Part shown: piece after piece, positions 13,576 to 13,627 of the stretch
How the letters are laid out: every line of letters starts with the position of its first letter
Numbering within the stretch: the stretch's first letter is position 1
Assembly: GCA_028708105.1 (NCBI GenBank)
Contig: JAQVZR010000018.1
Location: 1 to 13,627 of the forward strand
Direction of reading: 5' to 3'
From: Desulfoplanes sp.
Lineage (GTDB): Bacteria > Desulfobacterota > Desulfovibrionia > Desulfovibrionales > Desulfomicrobiaceae
Length of the DNA: 13,627 nucleotides
Notes under the pieces: generated by a model
What the model was told of the DNA's origin: nothing
Database searches by the model: none
Seen by the model: only the letters and a program-made list of their open reading frames with translations
Position numbers and translations under genes: made by a program

Positions 13576-13627
13576 TGAAGTCTGGCTGGTTTGGGTGGTG
13601 ATGCTCATGAAGTCTTCGGAAGCGATT

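Larger units (their letters stand above)
12856..13627 (+). other. Long non-coding region leading to a probable rRNA operon
   Basis: No convincing gene is present in these 772 bases. From left to right they hold a terminator-like hairpin (12978-13012), a hairpin with a TTCG loop (13182-13197), an AT-rich block at about 13200-13275, three promoter-like elements and a boxA-like sequence near 13565. No 16S rRNA sequence itself is seen before the window ends. Confidence 0.7.

Noticed and set aside
1..13627. tRNA genes, CRISPR arrays, insertion sequences, phage or toxin-antitoxin genes
   Set aside because: No tRNA-like T-arm/acceptor pairs, regularly spaced repeats, transposase motifs or terminal repeats were seen by eye on either strand. 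A tRNA or covariance scan would be the decisive test.

Overview
The window reads as chromosome of a sulfate-reducing bacterium of the Desulfovibrio type (Desulfovibrionales). It carries both core modules of dissimilatory sulfite reduction. DsrA ends and spaces its cysteines as I remember the Desulfovibrio vulgaris protein (437 residues, cluster cysteines at 177/183/221/225 and 284/303/306/309). DsrD has the usual 78 residues. All supported genes are on the + strand. The order is dsrMKJOP (23-4996), a two-cluster ferredoxin (5243-5431), three poorly characterised genes (5676-7473), dsrA-dsrB-dsrD (7818-10637), a cobyrinate a,c-diamide synthase family gene (10711-12141), one orphan small gene behind an iron-regulator-like promoter (12505-12855), and a long non-coding tail (12856-13627).

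The genes can be read as one pathway. DsrAB reduces sulfite using siroheme and [4Fe-4S] clusters, and DsrD is its small activator. The CbiA/CobB family gene is the likely amidase that turns siroheme into siroamide (the DsrN role). DsrMKJOP is the membrane complex that links the quinone pool and periplasmic redox carriers to the cytoplasmic DsrK, whose known partner is DsrC; dsrC itself is not in this window. The ferredoxin is a plausible soluble electron carrier. Between the two modules lie a YkgJ-type cysteine-cluster protein, an unrecognised basic 124-residue protein and a TPR protein, whose position makes them candidate accessory factors.

Transcription units suggested by the sequence: dsrMKJOP is tightly coupled (overlapping stop/start codons for M-K, K-J and J-O, and 13 bases between O and P) and ends at a strong intrinsic terminator (5009-5054). 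The ferredoxin is closed off by its own terminator (5441-5470). dsrAB has a long AT-rich leader with a CRP/FNR-family (HcpR-like) palindrome. A strong hairpin with a short T-tract separates dsrB from dsrD. The 12505 gene has a promoter overlapped by a Fur-like operator.

The last 350 bases hold three promoter-like elements, each with a 17-base spacer, followed by a boxA-like sequence. The best reading is the promoter/leader region of a ribosomal RNA operon whose 16S gene would start just beyond the window; that last step is inference. I found no mobile element, CRISPR array, tRNA or clear pseudogene, and no obviously new multi-gene system. The most useful leads are the uncharacterised genes embedded between the dsr modules, the Fur-like orphan gene, and a coordinated cysteine loss in DsrO.
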